Source of the DNA: Paenibacillus sp. MZ04-78.2 | Lineage (GTDB): Bacteria > Bacillota > Bacilli > Paenibacillales > NBRC-103111 | DNA: 38,834 nucleotides | Assembly: GCF_024213375.1 (NCBI RefSeq) | Contig: NZ_JANAVJ010000045.1 | Location: 1 to 38,834, forward strand | Direction: 5' to 3' | Shown here: positions 36,140-38,834 of the stretch, in pieces | Numbering within the stretch: position 1 is the stretch's first letter | How the letters are laid out: each line of letters opens with the position of its first letter | Notes under the pieces: model-generated | Databases searched by the model: none | Told to the model about the DNA's origin: nothing | Seen by the model: only the letters and a program-made list of their open reading frames with translations | Position numbers and translations under genes: made by a program

Positions 36140-38834
36140 TCAATCGATAAGATGCGTTACTTTCAACAGCCTTTGGATAAGCGCGGCAGTTTCCGCACGC
36201 GTCATGCTGTCTTGCGGCTTCAGCAGCTGCCCGTCTTTTCCTTCGACGATTCCGGCTGCAATCATCATAGCTACAGCTTCCTTCGCCCAAGAAGAGACGT
36301 TCTTCGCATCGCTGAACGCCGAGAGCCGCGCATCAAGCTCACTCGAATTGATGTCTTTTTGCGAATTGATCACGCGATAAGCGCGGGCAATCATGGCAAT
36401 CCCTTGCTCTCTGGTGATCTGCTGATCAGCTCGGAACGAGCCGTCTTCATAGCCAAGCACGATGCCGAATTCATTGGCAATGGTTACGGCATTATGGTGC
36501 CAAGCCGACGAAGCCACGTCATGGAATGTGCTTTGCGGCGCATCCTGACGCAAGAGACCCAGACCGGAGACGGTAATAGCTGCAAATTCCGAACGGCTCA
36601 CATTGCGATCCGGCGACCACGTATTGTTCCCCGTTCCCGCAAGATCCAGTCTCGCTGCAATGTTGTTCACTTCCGCTTTGGCCCAATGGTTTCTTACATC
36701 ATCGAAGTCCTGCGGATTCCAGATGACAGAATACGTGCCATGGCTGCGCAAATCTTTGATCAGTGCAAAATATCGGTTCTCAATTTTCGTAACGACCGTC
36801 GGAACATGGAATACGGTTCCGTCCGGGTATACGATAACACCTGTCGTGATTCGATTCGGATCGACGCCATCGGGCAGCGCAATGTATTTCGCGGCATATC
36901 CGTTCAATTGTCCCGCTCTAACCGTCCGTCCCTCACGGGTGAAGGTCAAATCGAGATTGACCGGATCAACGAGCAGTTGATACCCTTCTGCCGTTGCCTT
37001 GCTGCGGGCGCTTTTGATCTGTTCGGTCGAAGCACGCTTAATGTCAACATGGACCGCAATATCGCCAAGCGCTGCATTATTCCATTGCTTTGCGATAGCA
37101 TTCAAGTCCAACTGTTTTCCAGGAACCGGGTAGATCGCGAGCGGGCTGCTAATTTCCAGGCTCGATCCGGTGTCGACCAACCGCTTGACGGTCATTCCCG
37201 TCAAGCCATCCACCTGAGCATCGCCTTCCTTCGGAATGCGGATGGCGAGCTTCTGTCCGTTGCCTTGCGACAACAGATCGTTCAACTTGCTTGCGTCGAC
37301 TTGAATCTTCGTATGCGTGCGGCCTTCGGATTGCTCCGTCGTTCCCTTGGCGAACGAAACGTCCTTGCCGTTCACGCTCGTTCCGATACCTGCCGTGTTA
37401 GAGACAAATCCTCCTCCGCCTCCCCAACTGGCACTGCTTCCGCTCGATGAGGTGTTGGAGTCGGACGCTCTTGTTATAGCGACCGTATATTGCTTGACTA
37501 CGCCGTTCCGATCGGTTACTTTGACGACGATCGTATTGGCGCCGACATTCAGCCCATAATCCGGGCTTGCCTTTCCGTTGGTCAAGGCTGTAAACGCCCC
37601 GCCATTGACACTAATTTCGACAGTTGCCTTCGGATCAAGCGTCACCGGTGTCCACCCAAGCTGGTAAACGCTGCTCGATACGCTCATCGTGTAGGCTTCC
37701 TTGTCCGGATCGAAGGCCGGATAAAGGCTTCCGGTAGAAGGTGTCAGCGAAGCCAGCTTGCTGGAGACGCGCAAAATTTCTATCGTATACGTATACTTCT
37801 TCCCGTTCGGGTCAGCCACTTCCACCTTGATCACATTTTGGCCTTCCTTGAGAGGAAGACTTCCCCAATCCTTTGCGTTAACCTCTTGGCCAATCAAGGT
37901 GACCGTAATCTTGCTATTCGGATGGAGCGCTTGCGGAGCGATGCCAACACCGTAGACGGCATTCGATACCACTGCTTCATAATTCGTTTTCTTTCCGTCA
38001 AACACCGGGGACAATACGATTGGATTGCCGTTCTTCGAATCGACAACATCCAGCTTTCCAAGCACGGCATCCAACAGGTCTAATTGCTTGCGCGCTTCAG
38101 TCAGTTTAGCCAAAGCCGCGTCAACTTCCGCTTGCGTGGCGTTTGGATTGCCCAGCACCGTCTTCGCGTTAGCCAGCGCACTTTGCAACGCTTGCCAGCT
38201 CGCAGGCGTATAGTCGGCTTCTTTCAGGTTTTCGTCTTCAATTCCCTTTACTTTCGCTTGCAGTGCGGCTTTGTCCACACTTGCATTTGCAGGGACAAGG
38301 CCATTTCGTGCTGTTTCCAGCGCTGCCTTTGCCGTGTCAACTTCCGCTTGTGTGGCGTTTGGATTGTCCAGCATAGCCTTAGCGTTAGTCAGCGCCTTTT
38401 GCAACGTTTCCCAGCTTGTCGACGTATAGCTGTCTGCTTTCAGGTTTTCGTCGTTAATTTCTTTCACTTTCGCTTGCAGTGCAGCTTTGTTCACACTTGC
38501 ATTTGCAGGGACAAGGCCATTTCGTGCTGTTTCAAGCGCTACCTTTGCCGTGTCAACCTCCGCTTGCGTGGCGTTTGGATTGTCCAGCATAGCCTTAGCG
38601 TTAGTCAGCGCCTTTTGCAACGTTTCCCAGCTCGGCGATGTATAGCTGTCTGCTTTCAGGTTTTCGTCGTTAATTTCTTTCACTTTCGCTTGCAGTGCAG
38701 CTTTGTCAACACTTGCATTTGCAGGGACAAGGCCGTTTCGTGCTGTTTCCAGCGCTGCCTTTGCCGCGTCAACTTCCGCTTGCGTGGCGTTTGCATTGTC
38801 CAACACAGCCTTGGCGCTCTCCAGCGCCTTCTGC
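36140..38834 (-). CDS. Repeat-rich surface protein with three SLH domains (5' end outside window)
   Basis: At least 890 C-terminal residues are visible. In order from the cut edge: near-identical 72-residue helical FIVAR-type repeats (NDENLKADSYTS, WETLQKALTNAKAMLDN, LETARNGLVPANAS); a final divergent repeat; two cadherin-like beta-sandwich domains (SPVFDGKKTNYEAVVS and YPAFDPDKEAYTMSVSSSVY); a flexible Ser/Gly stretch; an unassigned domain of about 200 residues; and three SLH motifs at the C-terminus (HWAKAEVNNIAARLDL, WHHNAVTIANEFGIVLGYED, SWAKEAVAMMIAAGIVEGKD). SLH domains bind pyruvylated secondary cell-wall polymer, so this is a wall-anchored surface protein. FIVAR repeats often act as stalks or carbohydrate-contacting modules. 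The N-terminal function is not visible. Confidence 0.92.
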   Translation of the reverse strand, partial: QKALESAKAVLDNANATQAEVDAAKAALETARNGLVPANASVDKAALQAKVKEINDENLKADSYTSPSWETLQKALTNAKAMLDNPNATQAEVDTAKVALETARNGLVPANASVNKAALQAKVKEINDENLKADSYTSTSWETLQKALTNAKAMLDNPNATQAEVDTAKAALETARNGLVPANASVDKAALQAKVKGIEDENLKEADYTPASWQALQSALANAKTVLGNPNATQAEVDAALAKLTEARKQLDLLDAVLGKLDVVDSKNGNPIVLSPVFDGKKTNYEAVVSNAVYGVGIAPQALHPNSKITVTLIGQEVNAKDWGSLPLKEGQNVIKVEVADPNGKKYTYTIEILRVSSKLASLTPSTGSLYPAFDPDKEAYTMSVSSSVYQLGWTPVTLDPKATVEISVNGGAFTALTNGKASPDYGLNVGANTIVVKVTDRNGVVKQYTVAITRASDSNTSSSGSSASWGGGGGFVSNTAGIGTSVNGKDVSFAKGTTEQSEGRTHTKIQVDASKLNDLLSQGNGQKLAIRIPKEGDAQVDGLTGMTVKRLVDTGSSLEISSPLAIYPVPGKQLDLNAIAKQWNNAALGDIAVHVDIKRASTEQIKSARSKATAEGYQLLVDPVNLDLTFTREGRTVRAGQLNGYAAKYIALPDGVDPNRITTGVIVYPDGTVFHVPTVVTKIENRYFALIKDLRSHGTYSVIWNPQDFDDVRNHWAKAEVNNIAARLDLAGTGNNTWSPDRNVSRSEFAAITVSGLGLLRQDAPQSTFHDVASSAWHHNAVTIANEFGIVLGYEDGSFRADQQITREQGIAMIARAYRVINSQKDINSSELDARLSAFSDAKNVSSWAKEAVAMMIAAGIVEGKDGQLLKPQDSMTRAETAALIQRLLKVTHLID
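38060..38834 (-). repeat. 216-bp tandem repeats encoding FIVAR modules
   Basis: The 72-codon unit is repeated at least three times up to the window edge with only a few differences between neighbours, and a fourth diverged copy lies at 38060-38270. The array continues outside the window. Near identity points to recent expansion or homogenisation. Confidence 0.88.

Noticed and set aside
36152..37450. Plus-strand open frame of 432 codons
   Set aside because: Antisense shadow of the SLH gene; arginine-rich shadow composition.
38060..38834. CRISPR array or insertion-sequence repeats
   Set aside because: 216-bp units are in-frame protein modules of the SLH protein.

Overview
The window looks like the chromosome of a Gram-positive, spore-former-type Bacillota, most likely Paenibacillaceae. 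Reasons: AGGAGG-type ribosome binding sites, sigma-A promoters, a CcpA cre site, a YesM/YesN-type kinase and AraC-type regulator beside a carbohydrate ABC transporter, a response regulator with a SARP/BTAD domain, a type VII secretion cluster of the EssC/YukD type, and an S-layer-homology surface protein. I have not identified the species.

Layout. (1) 1-3.5 kb: the end of an IS200/IS605-like element, a glutamate dehydrogenase homologue that has lost two of the three lysines conserved in the family, a divergent PucR-type regulator, and a stump of an amino-acid ABC permease. (2) 3.5-12.6 kb: a catabolic sugar module (AraC-type response regulator, broken histidine kinase, two permeases, a lipoprotein binding protein, a sugar-phosphate isomerase/epimerase, a Gfo/Idh/MocA oxidoreductase). 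The kinase gene is scrambled: about 440 bp of its sensor region now lies further downstream and inverted. (3) 12.6-24.1 kb: the most interesting stretch, a nucleic-acid repair island. On the minus strand it holds Hen1 (RNA 3'-end 2'-O-methyltransferase), Pnkp (RNA kinase/phosphatase/adenylyltransferase), three tandem Rpn-family nuclease genes, a DIP1984-family gene with an in-frame stop, about 740 bp of structured noncoding DNA with tRNA-like T-arms, and a slipin (SPFH/band-7) gene. Divergent from hen1 are a NADAR protein and a microbial PARG-type protein, both expected to remove ADP-ribose. (4) 24.1-32.7 kb: a type VII secretion cluster on the minus strand: EssC, YukD, two WXG100-size proteins, a small coiled-coil protein, a lipoprotein and a lipase-type effector with its enzyme domain at the N-terminus. 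(5) 32.7-38.8 kb: a chemoreceptor, a ribokinase remnant, a SARP-type response regulator, and the C-terminal 890 or so residues of a repeat-rich SLH surface protein that runs off the right edge.

How it fits together. Hen1 and Pnkp are a known RNA repair pair: Pnkp heals and seals broken ends, and Hen1 methylates the 3' end so that the repaired RNA resists the same ribotoxin again. Here the pair sits with a slipin, a DIP1984 protein, a tRNA-like noncoding region and a divergent ADP-ribose removal pair. This suggests a stress or conflict-response locus that reverses two kinds of nucleic-acid damage. The hen1 transcript has a strong promoter, a small upstream reading frame and an intrinsic terminator before hen1, so readthrough control is likely. 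The essC leader has the same promoter-then-terminator arrangement. All functional statements are inferences from motifs and context; no database search was run.
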